Source: Leptolinea tardivitalis (lineage in GTDB: Bacteria > Chloroflexota > Anaerolineae > Anaerolineales > Anaerolineaceae). Taken from it: 64,000 bases of DNA. The translations under genes were made by a program, and so were the position numbers. Position 1 is the stretch's first letter. Each line of letters opens with the position of its first letter. Location of the stretch: positions 652,319-716,318 of the forward strand of contig NZ_BBYA01000008.1 in the NCBI RefSeq assembly GCF_001050275.1. The letters run 5' to 3'. The notes under the pieces are model-generated. The model was not told where the DNA came from and did not search any database. It worked only from the letters and a program-made list of their open reading frames with translations. Shown here in pieces: positions 1-9,403 of the stretch.

Positions 1-3000
1 AACCTCCCAGAGGTGTCTGGAATGTACAGGTTCCCGGTTCCAATTTTGACGATTCACTACATTTTTGGGTATCAACTTCTTCTTCAACCCAATGTCCATT
101 TTTATATTTCCATTCAAGACGGGAAGCCTGAATATTGACCAACCGGTCTTCCACTGCCTTACCATCAATATCGGTAACGATGAATTCTATATTCAGTGGT
201 GTGCCTTTTTCCACAAAATACCGGTTACTCTTAAGACCAACATACAATGTGGCAGGATGAACCAGCATACTCGTAGAACTGGTCCAGGCTTGCCGATTGA
301 CATCCATTACGGTTGCCTGTGCCGAAACTGTTATTGGACGGGCGGATGAATTCTTTTCAAAATTTATTTTCAGATAATGGGTTCCAGTTGCATCGGTTGT
401 CCCACTAAATGTTTCTACTTTTTTCTCACTGCCTTTTCTAAAATATCCAACGGGTGATTCAAATGATTCTGTCGTATTTATCCACCAGGGTGTCCAGGAA
501 CCAAAGGTGAAGTCAGACCAATTCGGTGGGCTATAACTGGACGGAGTGGTTGAAACCTGCCAGGTTACATCCGCATTTGGAAGGGCACCTCCGGCATAAT
601 ATTTTGCTTCGACTACTGCTATGGCGGATTCACCTGCAAGATACGGCCCGGGTGTGTCATTACGCGCTGTCACTTCAAATTCAGGCCGGCGAAATTCCTG
701 AATGCTGAAACTATGTGTATACGATGTGTTCGACAGATTTGTAAGTGGACCTATGCCCTGCAGGTTGATCTGGGCATTCCCCAGATTGGTTTCCTGTGGA
801 ATGGTGAATGTAAAGTCAAAACCACCCAGAATGTCAACCTCAGCCAGCCCTTTACCAATTTCATTCCCCTGAGGTTCTATGATGGAATACGAGATGTCGT
901 TCACATCATTCGTTGCCAGTGTTACATCACCGGTCTGAGACCCACCAATACGCCGCAGCCAGCCTTTTATATGTACTTCTTCACCGGGTTTATACATCTT
1001 CCTGTCATCAAAGACATACCAGCGCAATTCATCTGTGACTGGATATGATTGCCAGGAATCGTTGCCCCAAAAGTTGATGTTTTTTGGCAGAATGGCAATA
1101 TCTGACCATTGACTGGCGGTCAGGTAGGTTGCCTCGTTGGGTATGTCTATAGTCGTTAATCCTGATTCTCCTGACTTGATTTGAAGAGATTGTCCATCGG
1201 ATGAAATGTTCGCCCCTTCAATTGGAGATCCATCGGCAAGATTTGTTGTCCAAATCGTCATTTTATTCTGATCGGCGAATGCGTCCAATCCGATATGGGT
1301 AACCTGTACCCAAACCTGGATTGTGCGCCAATAATCTTCTTTTTCGAGCAAACCGAGGTGCGGCTTCACAATCATAATAAATTGGCCGAATTCACCGGTC
1401 ATGAAAGGTTTTAATTTGATTGCAGTTTCTGTCAACACATCGTCTGTAAATTTGACATCAATTGTCTTGTCAAAAACTTTTTTGCCTGGGATAGAAAAAT
1501 TCTTATCTGATTGTTGATAATTCTGAAGGTACTTTATATATGCTGGCCAGTCAGATGGTTTTACACTGAAAATCTGGACATCCAATCGGGAATAATTGAT
1601 GGAATAAATGGAGAGGGCTGGATCCTTGGAAGCTGGATCCAATGTTATGAAGTTTTGTCCAGGGCCAACCAGAGTTTTTTCTGCCTGTCCAATTTTGAAG
1701 GATAGGCTGGTATCTTTACCCAATTTCTGACCAAAGACATCTTGAAGATTTGCGCTCAAAACGGCAGAGTAGGTGGATCTTCCCTTTGTTTCCCCTTCAA
1801 TTGTGATAGTATCACCGACAATGTTGGCGGATACACCGGGAATCTCGGGTTGAATTTTTAACATTCCATCCTGGAAGGATTTTTCATCAATCGGATTATT
1901 GAACCGGATATAGAGTGGTGTTAACGGTGGACAATTGGAACCACCCCATGAACATCCATGTTCAATTACTTTTAAGGGTGAATAGGTTCGAAAACTAAAA
2001 GATTGGACTTCTTTAGACGTCAATGGTCCCTCTACAGAGGGAGTATTGGGACCGACTGTGATGTTGATATCTGAGTCCAAAGGAAGGGGTTGAGATGCCT
2101 GAAAGACCATCCAACGGCCTTCCTGTGCGTTCTTCACCAAACCAGATATCCGTGAATCAGATTTCCAATCTGAATCTGAGCTAAGCTTAGTATCAACAGG
2201 TTTCCCGTTGGCCGTCAGCGTAATGGTTTTTAAAACAGAAGCGGGATCAATACGTTGATCAAACGATAAAAATACCAGAGAATTCTGAGGTTGGCTGCTT
2301 CCTTCTGGATAATGGGTGACCAGTTTTACCGGTGGTGTTGTAAATTTCCACTCAACAGACTTTTGTAGTACACCTCCAGTTTGAGATGTTGTACCGGCAG
2401 GAATAATGACGAAGTATTCTGTTGACTTTGGCAATCGATCAATCAAACTGGAATCGTAGTTAAAAGTTAATGTCTTCGTGCCAATCCACCGCCAAATCCC
2501 GGGTAGGTCGGGTTTAATTTGAACAGGGACATCCTTGCTGCTCAGGTCGCCAATTGTTGTCAACGGAACCATTGGTTGGTTGAAAGTGACACTAATGAAG
2601 GGCGCTACAGGTATTTCTCCTTCGGGAGAAAAACGTAAAACTTCGAGCGGACCAGCCTCGGTTTTTTCGGTTGGGGATACTTTCTCAGATGGCGGGAAAG
2701 GCTGTGAAACCGTGTCACCGGTTCGAGGAGGCGGTACCAATCCCTGAGGGAGTTTGAAATCCGTCTGTTGTGTCTCATCGACAGGCAAAGCAGGAAGGCG
2801 GGCAAGGATATCATCGATTTCAACATCGGTAAGGTTTTCACTTACAGCTGTTGGAAGTACCTGAACAGGTTGTGTTTGAGGTTGTCCTTCATTCAATGTC
2901 ATAGGTTGGCTGGATATACTTTCATCCATGGGTGTTTGTTCTCCATTTGGCTGAGGAGTTGAATTCTTAACAGGTACGGGTTGGGCAGTGACATTTTGAG

Positions 3001-3109
3001 AGGTATTCAATCCGGGAAAATTGCATCCGGTGATCATTACTGTTGCCAGTAGAAAAAATAAAAAAATCGTGATGCAAAGGAATACTCTTTTTCGCGTCAC
3101 ATTAGCCAT
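1..3109 (-). CDS. Alpha-2-macroglobulin family lipoprotein (3' end outside window)
   Basis: An uninterrupted minus-strand frame starts with ATG at 3109-3107 and runs off the left edge, giving more than 1,030 residues without the C-terminus. The N-terminus is a lipoprotein signal: basic residues, a hydrophobic core, then a lipobox ending in TGC at about residue 28. A Ser/Thr/Pro/Gln-rich linker of about 100 residues follows. Then comes the bacterial Ig-like/macroglobulin pattern (PVAPFISVTFNQPMVPL and similar), with repeated beta-rich MG domains further on. Bacterial alpha-2-macroglobulins are large surface proteins thought to trap proteases. The thioester and its CxEQ motif would lie outside the window, so whether it is a thioester-type member cannot be told. 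The following 130 bases up to tRNA-Val hold only its leader. Confidence 0.8.
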   Translation of the reverse strand, partial: MANVTRKRVFLCITIFLFFLLATVMITGCNFPGLNTSQNVTAQPVPVKNSTPQPNGEQTPMDESISSQPMTLNEGQPQTQPVQVLPTAVSENLTDVEIDDILARLPALPVDETQQTDFKLPQGLVPPPRTGDTVSQPFPPSEKVSPTEKTEAGPLEVLRFSPEGEIPVAPFISVTFNQPMVPLTTIGDLSSKDVPVQIKPDLPGIWRWIGTKTLTFNYDSSLIDRLPKSTEYFVIIPAGTTSQTGGVLQKSVEWKFTTPPVKLVTHYPEGSSQPQNSLVFLSFDQRIDPASVLKTITLTANGKPVDTKLSSDSDWKSDSRISGLVKNAQEGRWMVFQASQPLPLDSDINITVGPNTPSVEGPLTSKEVQSFSFRTYSPLKVIEHGCSWGGSNCPPLTPLYIRFNNPIDEKSFQDGMLKIQPEIPGVSANIVGDTITIEGETKGRSTYSAVLSANLQDVFGQKLGKDTSLSFKIGQAEKTLVGPGQNFITLDPASKDPALSIYSINYSRLDVQIFSVKPSDWPAYIKYLQNYQQSDKNFSIPGKKVFDKTIDVKFTDDVLTETAIKLKPFMTGEFGQFIMIVKPHLGLLEKEDYWRTIQVWVQVTHIGLDAFADQNKMTIWTTNLADGSPIEGANISSDGQSLQIKSGESGLTTIDIPNEATYLTASQWSDIAILPKNINFWGNDSWQSYPVTDELRWYVFDDRKMYKPGEEVHIKGWLRRIGGSQTGDVTLATNDVNDISYSIIEPQGNEIGKGLAEVDILGGFDFTFTIPQETNLGNAQINLQGIGPLTNLSNTSYTHSFSIQEFRRPEFEVTARNDTPGPYLAGESAIAVVEAKYYAGGALPNADVTWQVSTTPSSYSPPNWSDFTFGSWTPWWINTTESFESPVGYFRKGSEKKVETFSGTTDATGTHYLKINFEKNSSARPITVSAQATVMDVNRQAWTSSTSMLVHPATLYVGLKSNRYFVEKGTPLNIEFIVTDIDGKAVEDRLVNIQASRLEWKYKNGHWVEEEVDTQKCSESSKLEPGTCTFQTPLGG

Positions 3110-3209
3110 ATCACAACCCTCTTTTCTTCTTCTCTGAAAATCCGATTTAATTGTATATCGCAATGTGTAGACGGAAAAATGGGCGGATTTGTTCCCAGGA
3201 GTTAAATGC

Positions 3210-3231
3210 AAAAAGCCGCCGAAATGGCGAC
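3210..3231 (-). terminator. Rho-independent terminator after tRNA-Val
   Basis: On the minus strand, a 6-bp GC-rich stem (GTCGCC/GGCGGC, loop ATTTC) is followed by five Ts. It lies directly downstream of tRNA-Val and upstream of the lipoprotein gene. Confidence 0.6.
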
Positions 3232-3239
3232 CTTTATTG

Positions 3240-3313
3240 TGGGCGAAACAGGGCTCGAACCTGCGACCTCACGGATGTCAACCGTGTGCTCTAACCAACT
3301 GAGCTATCCGCCC
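3240..3313 (-). tRNA. tRNA-Val (GAC)
   Basis: The minus strand folds into a full cloverleaf. The 7-bp acceptor is GGGCGGA/TTCGCCC with one G-U pair. The D arm begins TAGCTCAGTTGG. The anticodon stem CACGG/CCGTG holds loop TTGACAT, so the anticodon is GAC. The T arm contains GGTTCGAGCC and the discriminator base is A. The CCA end is not encoded. Confidence 0.95.
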
Positions 3314-3446
3314 GGAGTTTCAGTATTATAAGACCAATATGCAGAAATGACAAGAATTTTATAGGGATAGATTTTGATGATGTTGAAAGGGCAATTTCCC
3401 TATCAAACCGAAAACCTGTGGTAAAATAGCCGTCGCAAATCAAGCT

Positions 3447-3535
3447 GGAGAGGTCGCATAGTTGGCCTAGTGCGCGCGCTTGGAAAGCGCGTATACCGAA
3501 AGGTATCGAGGGTTCGAATCCCTCCCTCTCCGCCA
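3447..3535 (+). tRNA. tRNA-Ser (GGA)
   Basis: The acceptor GGAGAGG pairs with CCTCTCC. The anticodon loop reads TTGGAAA (anticodon GGA). There is a long class II variable arm (TATACC/GGTATC) and a T arm GGGTTCGAATCCC. The discriminator is G and a CCA end is encoded at 3533-3535. It is divergent from tRNA-Val, with about 130 bases between. Confidence 0.95.
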
Positions 3536-3540
3536 CTTAT

Positions 3541-3560
3541 ACCGCCGAAAGGCGGTTTTT
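3541..3560 (+). terminator. Terminator of tRNA-Ser
   Basis: A perfect 6-bp stem ACCGCC/GGCGGT with GAAA tetraloop is followed by a T run, six bases after the tRNA. Confidence 0.8.
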
Positions 3561-3649
3561 CTTTATCCATGAAAAAAGTTAAAGCATTTTTGTTAACAAT
3601 CAACATATTTCTCTTATAGTTGAATAATAAGAGGTTTTTGGATTAAGGA

Positions 3650-3907
3650 ATGTATGAAAATCCGAAAAATCGCGAAAACAAATATAATCGTTCTGCGATC
3701 AGTAATCTCTATCTGACAGGTTGGAATACAGCCTACAGAAGGATAGTACCGGAAATATTTCTTGATACCTTAAAGAACTTTAAAAGTTTGGAGTACTGCA
3801 ACACTCCCAACTGTTCAACGTTCATCATTGTAGATGGCAGCCAATACATTGGAACTGCAACGGCGGGGAAAGCCCAAGACAAAAAAGGCATCCTGCTTGT
3901 GAAATAG
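3650..3907 (+). pseudogene. N-terminal fragment of a GNAT-type acetyltransferase
   Basis: An 85-residue frame. Its region 18-45 (ISNLYLTGWNTAYRRIVPEI) resembles the start of the GNAT fold, as does the later GTATAGKAQDK stretch. A full GNAT domain needs about 150-170 residues, including an acetyl-CoA loop of type Q/RxxGxG/A, which is absent because the frame stops after about half the fold. I read it as a truncated remnant. Position just after a tRNA gene fits a spot of past rearrangement. Its last bases form one arm of the chemoreceptor terminator. Family assignment rests on resemblance over about 40 residues. Confidence 0.45.
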
Positions 3908-3917
3908 CAGAATGCCT
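3881..3917 (-). terminator. Terminator of the chemoreceptor gene
   Basis: A 12-bp stem (AGGCATTCTGCT on the minus strand against its partner, one G-U pair) is followed on the minus strand by six Ts. It sits 22 bases after the chemoreceptor stop codon. Confidence 0.75.
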
Positions 3918-3938
3918 ATAAGGAAAAAAGTGAGTTAT

Positions 3939-6239
3939 CTAATTTAATTTAAATCTGTCTACTGTTTTCTGCAGCATTTCTGCCATATCCGAGAGGGATT
4001 GAGCTGAAGCAGTTACTTCTTCAACCTGCGCGCTCATCTCTTCGGCAGAGGCAGAGACCTCTTCGACAGCGGCCGAGTTCTCTTCACTCACCGAAGCGAT
4101 ATTATCAATCGCCTGGGTGATTTCAGACGATCCAGCGGCCATTTCTTCTGTAGCCGCTGTATTCTCTTCAACAATAGCAGAAACATCATCGGCGGCTGCC
4201 ACCAGTTCATTGGAAAGCGATCCCATCTGAGCAACAGCACTGGCAGCCAATTGCGCCTGTTCGTTTACCGCTTCTGCCGCTTTCAAGATATTTTCAAGAG
4301 CTGTTCCTGCCCTGGATGCCCTTTCAGTACCTGTCTTCACTTCAATGGCGCTGTCATTCATTGCATTGACCGCTTCTGCCACAGTCTCCTGAATGCCATT
4401 AATAAGGGAACCAATCTCTTTTGTGGCAGAACTTGAACGTTCCGCAAGTTTTCGAACTTCATCCGCCACCACGGCAAAACCTTTGCCATGTTCACCGGCG
4501 CGTGCTGCTTCAATAGCCGCATTCAGCGCCAGAAGGTTGGTCTGTGATGCAATATCGTCAATTGTTTCGACAATTGCTCCAATCTGATCAGAGCGGTTTC
4601 CCATTTCTTGAACTTTTTGAGCCGAGAAACCTACTTTTTGACGGATGGTTTCCATGCCCTGAATCGTGTCAGACACTGTTGCGGAACCTTCGCGGGCAGC
4701 TGTGGCTGCATTGTTCGATTCTACCGATACCTGATTTGCATTACCGGCAACCTGCTGGATGGAAGACGACAATGATCCGGTAAGAGCTGCCATTTTTGAG
4801 ACTGCTTCGGCCTGGGCCTGGGCTCCTTTGGATACATTCTCAATAGCCCTGCGCAATTCTTCGACAGACGCAGCAGAATGGGTGGCTGCTTCGGTTTGCT
4901 GGGTGGTACCACGGGCTACCTGTTGAATGGTAGTGGCAATCTGTGACGTTGCCTGGCCAGCCTGGTCAGAGGCTTGAGCCAGTTGACTGGAGGCTACATT
5001 CAAATTGTGAGCATTGGATGCCACTTCACTAATAGCATCACGTAGGTTCTTCAACATCCGTTCAAAAGCTACACCCAAAACATCTTCATCAGATTTCGGT
5101 TTAATATCCGCTGTAAGGTCTCCATTAGAAAGTAATTCTGCCGATGCTGCCATTGTCTTTTGGAAACTGATCATCTCACGGAATGAATTGGCCAGTTCGC
5201 CGATTTCATCACCGGATGTATATTTCACGTCTTGATTAATTTTGCCTTCGGCCATAAGGTTAGCAATTGAAGCCATTGATTGAATGGGTTTTGCAATGGA
5301 ATTGGCTATGATTATGGCAATAACAATTACAAGAATTAATGAAATAGCGATCAATCCAAAAATAAAATTGCGAAGAGAATTAACGGCTTCAAAAGCCTCA
5401 CTGCTGGCTTGTTCTACAATAATGCCCCATTTTTCGTCCGGCAGCCAGCTATAAGCACCAATAACGGGGGTTCCCATGTAATTTGTGTATTCCGATAGGC
5501 CATTTTTCCCAGCCAATATTTGTTGCGATGCATAGGTTTCAACTTTAAGTTCCAACTCTGCCATTTTTGTGACACGTTTGGACTTAATTAATTCATCTTC
5601 ATAACGCGAAGGAGTGATAATTAATCCATCGGCATTGATGAGATAGGCTTCACCAGTTTCTCCCATAGCTGCACTACTCATAAGTGTGCTAATGTATGTC
5701 ATGGGAACTGTTGCGGCTACTACACCCACTGTCTTATTTTCTGAATTGATAACAGGTGTCGCGATGGCCATGACAAGATTACCGGTTGCTTTAGAGAATA
5801 CTGGTTGCGATATGACAGTTTTTCCCGATGAAAGAGCTTCTTTGAAATAGGCGCGGTCTGAAAGATCGACAGGATTTCCATCACTTGTGGCTACTGATTT
5901 GCCGTCCACTCCGAGGACAAAAATCGTTTCATACCGTCCCCAACCCTTAAAAAACTGGTCAACGGCGGATTTTGCCGATTCTGGATCCATGGATTGGATT
6001 CTGGCATTGCTGCCCATTACAATAAGATCTTTTTTTCGGCTTTCCAACCAATCTGAAATATTGGCAGAATTATTATCTGCCGCTTCTTGCAGCTGGTTTG
6101 TTATACTTTCACGTAAGGCATTTTGACTCTGGAAATAGGCAAATACACTGACGACGATCAGAGGAATTAAAGAAAGCGCCAGAAAAAATAAAATCAATTT
6201 TCCACGCATTGATTTAAAAAATGGAATATTTTTTCCCAT
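3939..6239 (-). CDS. Methyl-accepting chemotaxis protein (dCache-HAMP-MA)
   Basis: A 766-residue transmembrane chemoreceptor. TM1 is about residues 11-33. A periplasmic dCache-type sensor of about 250 residues follows ([22 protein letters not shown], then VMAIATPVI). TM2 is about residues 287-311 and is followed by a HAMP domain. The long coiled-coil cytoplasmic domain has the conserved hairpin tip [19 protein letters not shown] and the continuing signature [16 protein letters not shown]. It should bind CheA/CheW at the tip and sense small ligands outside. There is no C-terminal CheR-binding pentapeptide. No che genes are nearby. It is monocistronic, with its own terminator. Confidence 0.95.
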   Translation of the reverse strand: MGKNIPFFKSMRGKLILFFLALSLIPLIVVSVFAYFQSQNALRESITNQLQEAADNNSANISDWLESRKKDLIVMGSNARIQSMDPESAKSAVDQFFKGWGRYETIFVLGVDGKSVATSDGNPVDLSDRAYFKEALSSGKTVISQPVFSKATGNLVMAIATPVINSENKTVGVVAATVPMTYISTLMSSAAMGETGEAYLINADGLIITPSRYEDELIKSKRVTKMAELELKVETYASQQILAGKNGLSEYTNYMGTPVIGAYSWLPDEKWGIIVEQASSEAFEAVNSLRNFIFGLIAISLILVIVIAIIIANSIAKPIQSMASIANLMAEGKINQDVKYTSGDEIGELANSFREMISFQKTMAASAELLSNGDLTADIKPKSDEDVLGVAFERMLKNLRDAISEVASNAHNLNVASSQLAQASDQAGQATSQIATTIQQVARGTTQQTEAATHSAASVEELRRAIENVSKGAQAQAEAVSKMAALTGSLSSSIQQVAGNANQVSVESNNAATAAREGSATVSDTIQGMETIRQKVGFSAQKVQEMGNRSDQIGAIVETIDDIASQTNLLALNAAIEAARAGEHGKGFAVVADEVRKLAERSSSATKEIGSLINGIQETVAEAVNAMNDSAIEVKTGTERASRAGTALENILKAAEAVNEQAQLAASAVAQMGSLSNELVAAADDVSAIVEENTAATEEMAAGSSEITQAIDNIASVSEENSAAVEEVSASAEEMSAQVEEVTASAQSLSDMAEMLQKTVDRFKLN

Positions 6240-6428
6240 GGATTACTCGTCTTTCTATATGATATGTAAGGAGGGTATATCTACTATAAGAATATGAACA
6301 AAATATATACAATAAAAAAAGGATAAAATATCTTTTATATGTCATTAATAATTATGAATAAAACGAAAAAAAGCAATAATATGTATATAAAAGGATGATT
6401 CGCGATAACAAGAGATTGAGGGATTGAA

Positions 6429-7652
6429 ATGTTTGATATTGTTGTTGAACAGATGATTTACGGCGGTTCGGGAATAGCCCGTATGGATAATGGGCGCATT
6501 GTTCTGGTACCATTTACCCTGCCAGGGGAGAAGGTGACCATTGAAGCTTTTAATGAAAGTAATCGAAACTTGACTGGTAAGCCGATTCAAATTGAATACC
6601 CGAATGTAAATCGCGTAGATCCACCCTGCCCATACTATTCGCTATGCGGGGGATGCCATTATCAACACGTAGACTATTCATTTCAACTTGAAATAAAAAA
6701 ACAGATTTTGAAAGAACAATTGGAACGTTTAGGTGGGTTGGGTAACAGTTATATTCAAGCCACCGTTGCTTCTCCCCGAAACTTAAATTACCGAAACCAT
6801 GTTCAATTTCATCTGGATTCAACCGGAAAACCTGGTTTTCAAAAAGCACTTTCTCATGATGTAATCCCAATTGAAAAGTGCCTTCTTTTGGAAGAGCCAT
6901 TGAATGAATTGCTGAGATCCCTTAGCTTTGAGTCAGATACCGGACTCTCACGAATAGCGTTACGTGATGATGGTCAGGGTACTCCAGTATTATTCATGAC
7001 AGGGGATTCGAAGAATCCCCCTGAGTTTGCTGTGGATTTTCCGTTGAATGTGGTATATCGCGGTCCAGTTGGAGACATGGTTCTATCTGGTGAAAACTTT
7101 AATTTATTTGATATCAATGGGAAACGCTTTCAGGTTTCTGCGGGATCTTTTTTCCAGACAAACCGGGACATAGCGTCATGTATGATCGATTTGCTTATGG
7201 AAAATTTGAAATTTGGAAAGACAGATACCGTTTTGGATTGTTATTGCGGTGTTGGTTTCTTTAGTGCTTTTATTGCCGATAAAGTGCAAAAAATCATCGG
7301 TATTGAATCATCCGAAGATGCCTGCAGCGATTTTGCTATTAATCTTGATGAATATGATCATATTGATTTGTACCAGGGTTATGTGGAGCATGTTCTGCCT
7401 GAATTAGATTTGCATCCAGATATTGTAATTATTGATCCCCCAAGAGCCGGCATTGCACCGGCTGCCATAAAGGCTCTTATAAAATCAAATCCAAAGAAGA
7501 TTGCGTACATTTCCTGTGATCCATCAACATTAGCACGGGATTTGAAAATTCTGGTTTCGTCCAATTATGTCATTCAAAAGATCATCCCGATGGATATGTT
7601 TTCACAAACGTATCATATTGAAACCATGACATTCTTAACGAAAAATGAATAG
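6429..7652 (+). CDS. Class I SAM-dependent RNA 5-methyluridine methyltransferase (RlmD/TrmA family)
   Basis: 407 residues. An N-terminal TRAM domain (about 1-60) is followed by the iron-sulfur cysteines C67, C73 and C76 in PCPYYSLCGGC, with a fourth in PIEKC near 150. The methyltransferase domain has SAM motif I DCYCGVGFFS (about 272), IIDPPRAG (about 335) and the catalytic Cys in YISCDPSTLARDL (about 366). The family methylates C5 of uridines in 23S rRNA or tRNA. Which uridine cannot be decided from sequence alone, so no symbol is given. The start is set by GAGGG seven bases upstream of the ATG. It is divergent from the chemoreceptor gene. Confidence 0.9.
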   Translation: MFDIVVEQMIYGGSGIARMDNGRIVLVPFTLPGEKVTIEAFNESNRNLTGKPIQIEYPNVNRVDPPCPYYSLCGGCHYQHVDYSFQLEIKKQILKEQLERLGGLGNSYIQATVASPRNLNYRNHVQFHLDSTGKPGFQKALSHDVIPIEKCLLLEEPLNELLRSLSFESDTGLSRIALRDDGQGTPVLFMTGDSKNPPEFAVDFPLNVVYRGPVGDMVLSGENFNLFDINGKRFQVSAGSFFQTNRDIASCMIDLLMENLKFGKTDTVLDCYCGVGFFSAFIADKVQKIIGIESSEDACSDFAINLDEYDHIDLYQGYVEHVLPELDLHPDIVIIDPPRAGIAPAAIKALIKSNPKKIAYISCDPSTLARDLKILVSSNYVIQKIIPMDMFSQTYHIETMTFLTKNE

Positions 7653-7719
7653 GAAAAAATGAGAAAATTCCTCGGAAAAATCATTATTACTTTCATCAAA
7701 AACAGGAATTATTGGTGAT

Positions 7720-8058
7720 CTAGGAACGAACGAAATGGGGAACTTCTTCATCCAGAACAAATGAGATTTCAACCAATCCACCAAATTGTCCGTCTTTGTA
7801 CCATGGAGTCTGGTAGATAAATTTTTTAATCCCTTTTTTTTCTATAGTGTACATATTTACACGGGGTTCAGTCAGTAGATTTTCCAATTTTTGCTTGGAA
7901 GAGCCGGGGTGACAATCAAGTAGATTTTTACCAATCAGTGCATAACCGCCATCTTTTGTAAAAATCTTCGACGATTGTTCATTCATAAATATAATGATTC
8001 CCTCAGAATCACAGACTGTGACAGCCGCATCTAATGTTTTTGCCCAATCAAATTCCAT
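7720..8058 (-). CDS. Small PAS-domain protein
   Basis: 112 residues that form little more than one PAS domain: AAVTVCDSEGIIIFMNEQSSKIF at the start, then GKNLLDCHPG and a C-terminal YQTPWYKDGQFGGLVEISF strand region. No kinase, HTH or output domain is attached. Stand-alone PAS proteins of this kind often bind haem or another ligand and pass signals by protein contact. The ligand here is unknown. The gene is divergent from the CBM9 lipoprotein, sharing a region of about 90 bases. Confidence 0.75.
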   Translation of the reverse strand: MEFDWAKTLDAAVTVCDSEGIIIFMNEQSSKIFTKDGGYALIGKNLLDCHPGSSKQKLENLLTEPRVNMYTIEKKGIKKFIYQTPWYKDGQFGGLVEISFVLDEEVPHFVRS

Positions 8059-8150
8059 TTTTCCCTCGTATAGATGAAAAGATGGTTGATTGTACCGGAA
8101 TTTTTATACTATCATTAGGGTTACTAGACAGAATCAAAGCGGAGGGAAGA

Positions 8151-9173
8151 ATGAAAAGAAGTATCGGCCAGATAACGGGGATAATCTCCCTGGCTTTAAT
8201 GATATTGAGCTGCAACCTTACATCAACACTAGTCCCTGCACCGACAGCTACATTATCTTTTACCTCAACACCTGAAAATACAGCGACCAAAGCCTTACCT
8301 CCAACATTTGTGGCACCACCGATTGTATACACAGATACAAGTGTACCTCCCACGAATACGTCGGTTCCATCTGCTACAAGTACACAGGTGGTTCCAACTG
8401 AAACCAGCACAAATACATTGATTCCATATGATCCAAATGCGACTCCAACTCCGCCACCGACCATTCCATCTGGCTATCATTCTGCCACACCGAAACCTTT
8501 TTATTCCAAAACACCAACAGAACCGGCTCCCACGGCAAGATCTTCCGGTAGTGTAACCGCCATTCAATTTACTCCTTCAATGGATGGTGATTGGAGCGAT
8601 TGGCCAAATGCTGAAACACCTGCGAGTTATGTGGTTTTTGGCAGCGCCAATTGGGGCAATGGCAATGACCTTAATTCTTCATTTAAAGCGGCCTATGATG
8701 GAAATTATCTATATATAGCTGCCAAAGTAATTGATGATGTCTATTCTCAAAATAATACAGGAAATAACCTTTATCTTGGCGATAGTCTTGAAATATTGAT
8801 GGATACAAACCTGGCGGGCGACTACTATACCAAGGGGATAAATACTGACGACTATCAACTCGGGATTTCAGCTGGTAAAGGTAGCATTGATGGTCCGAAA
8901 GAAGCCTATCTTTGGTATCCAAAAGAGAAAAAAGGAACAGTACAGCAGGTTTCAATTGCCTCTCGGGCAATTTCAGGTGGCTATGAGGTAGAAGTGGCAA
9001 TTCCCTGGTCCATTTTTGGAATTTCTCCTACTGCCGGGCAACATTTTGGTTTTGCATTTTCGGTATCTGATAATGACAATCTAAATAAGAATGTTCAGGA
9101 ATCTATGGTTTCAAATGTATCGACTCGAAAATTCCTTAATCCGACAACCTGGGGAGACCTGACACTTCAATAA
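8151..9173 (+). CDS. Secreted lipoprotein with C-terminal CBM9-like sugar-binding domain
   Basis: The start was chosen at 8151 because GGAGGG lies six bases upstream and a lipoprotein signal follows directly (MKRSIGQITGIISLALMILSC). The mature part opens with about 110 residues of Thr/Pro/Ser linker (TPTPPPT type). A beta-sandwich of about 190 residues follows, beginning FTPSMDGDWSDWP. The pattern DGDWSDW, FKAAYDGNYLYIAAKVIDD, GDSLEILMDT, VEVAIPWSIFG and GFAFSVSDND matches carbohydrate-binding module family 9/DOMON-like domains, which bind sugar-chain ends. No catalytic domain is attached. It is about half identical by eye to the domain of the next gene. Confidence 0.8.
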   Translation: MKRSIGQITGIISLALMILSCNLTSTLVPAPTATLSFTSTPENTATKALPPTFVAPPIVYTDTSVPPTNTSVPSATSTQVVPTETSTNTLIPYDPNATPTPPPTIPSGYHSATPKPFYSKTPTEPAPTARSSGSVTAIQFTPSMDGDWSDWPNAETPASYVVFGSANWGNGNDLNSSFKAAYDGNYLYIAAKVIDDVYSQNNTGNNLYLGDSLEILMDTNLAGDYYTKGINTDDYQLGISAGKGSIDGPKEAYLWYPKEKKGTVQQVSIASRAISGGYEVEVAIPWSIFGISPTAGQHFGFAFSVSDNDNLNKNVQESMVSNVSTRKFLNPTTWGDLTLQ

Positions 9174-9182
9174 ATCTCATAC

Positions 9183-9218
9183 AAAGAACCGGGGATAATC
9201 TCTCCGGTTCTTTTTTTA
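9183..9218 (+). terminator. Terminator after CBM9 lipoprotein
   Basis: A 10-bp stem AAAGAACCGG/CCGGTTCTTT is followed by a T run, nine bases after the stop codon. Confidence 0.85.
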
Positions 9219-9403
9219 TAATGGTGTGGTACAGTTCTTGCTACTTAGGCATTGACGGTGAAATATGGCTTTCCGGTTCGCCGGTAGGGATTGTTTTACC
9301 ACTGGATCAGACAGTATTCTGCCTGGAAAAGGGAAAACGCCAATCTTTCTGATTTGGAATCCCGCACATACGGAGGCAAAACCGAAATTCCTGGAGGTGA
9401 GGC

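Noticed and set aside
526..2962. Several plus-strand frames within the first 3 kb
   Set aside because: They are antisense shadows of the minus-strand alpha-2-macroglobulin gene and have no family resemblance or ribosome-binding sites.
8034..8150. Extended start for the CBM9 lipoprotein
   Set aside because: The extension overlaps the divergent PAS gene and would bury the lipoprotein signal; GGAGGG marks the start at 8151.
9219..9403. Riboswitch in the leader of the second CBM9 gene
   Set aside because: I compared it by eye with c-di-GMP, fluoride and glycine riboswitch signatures and found no adequate match.
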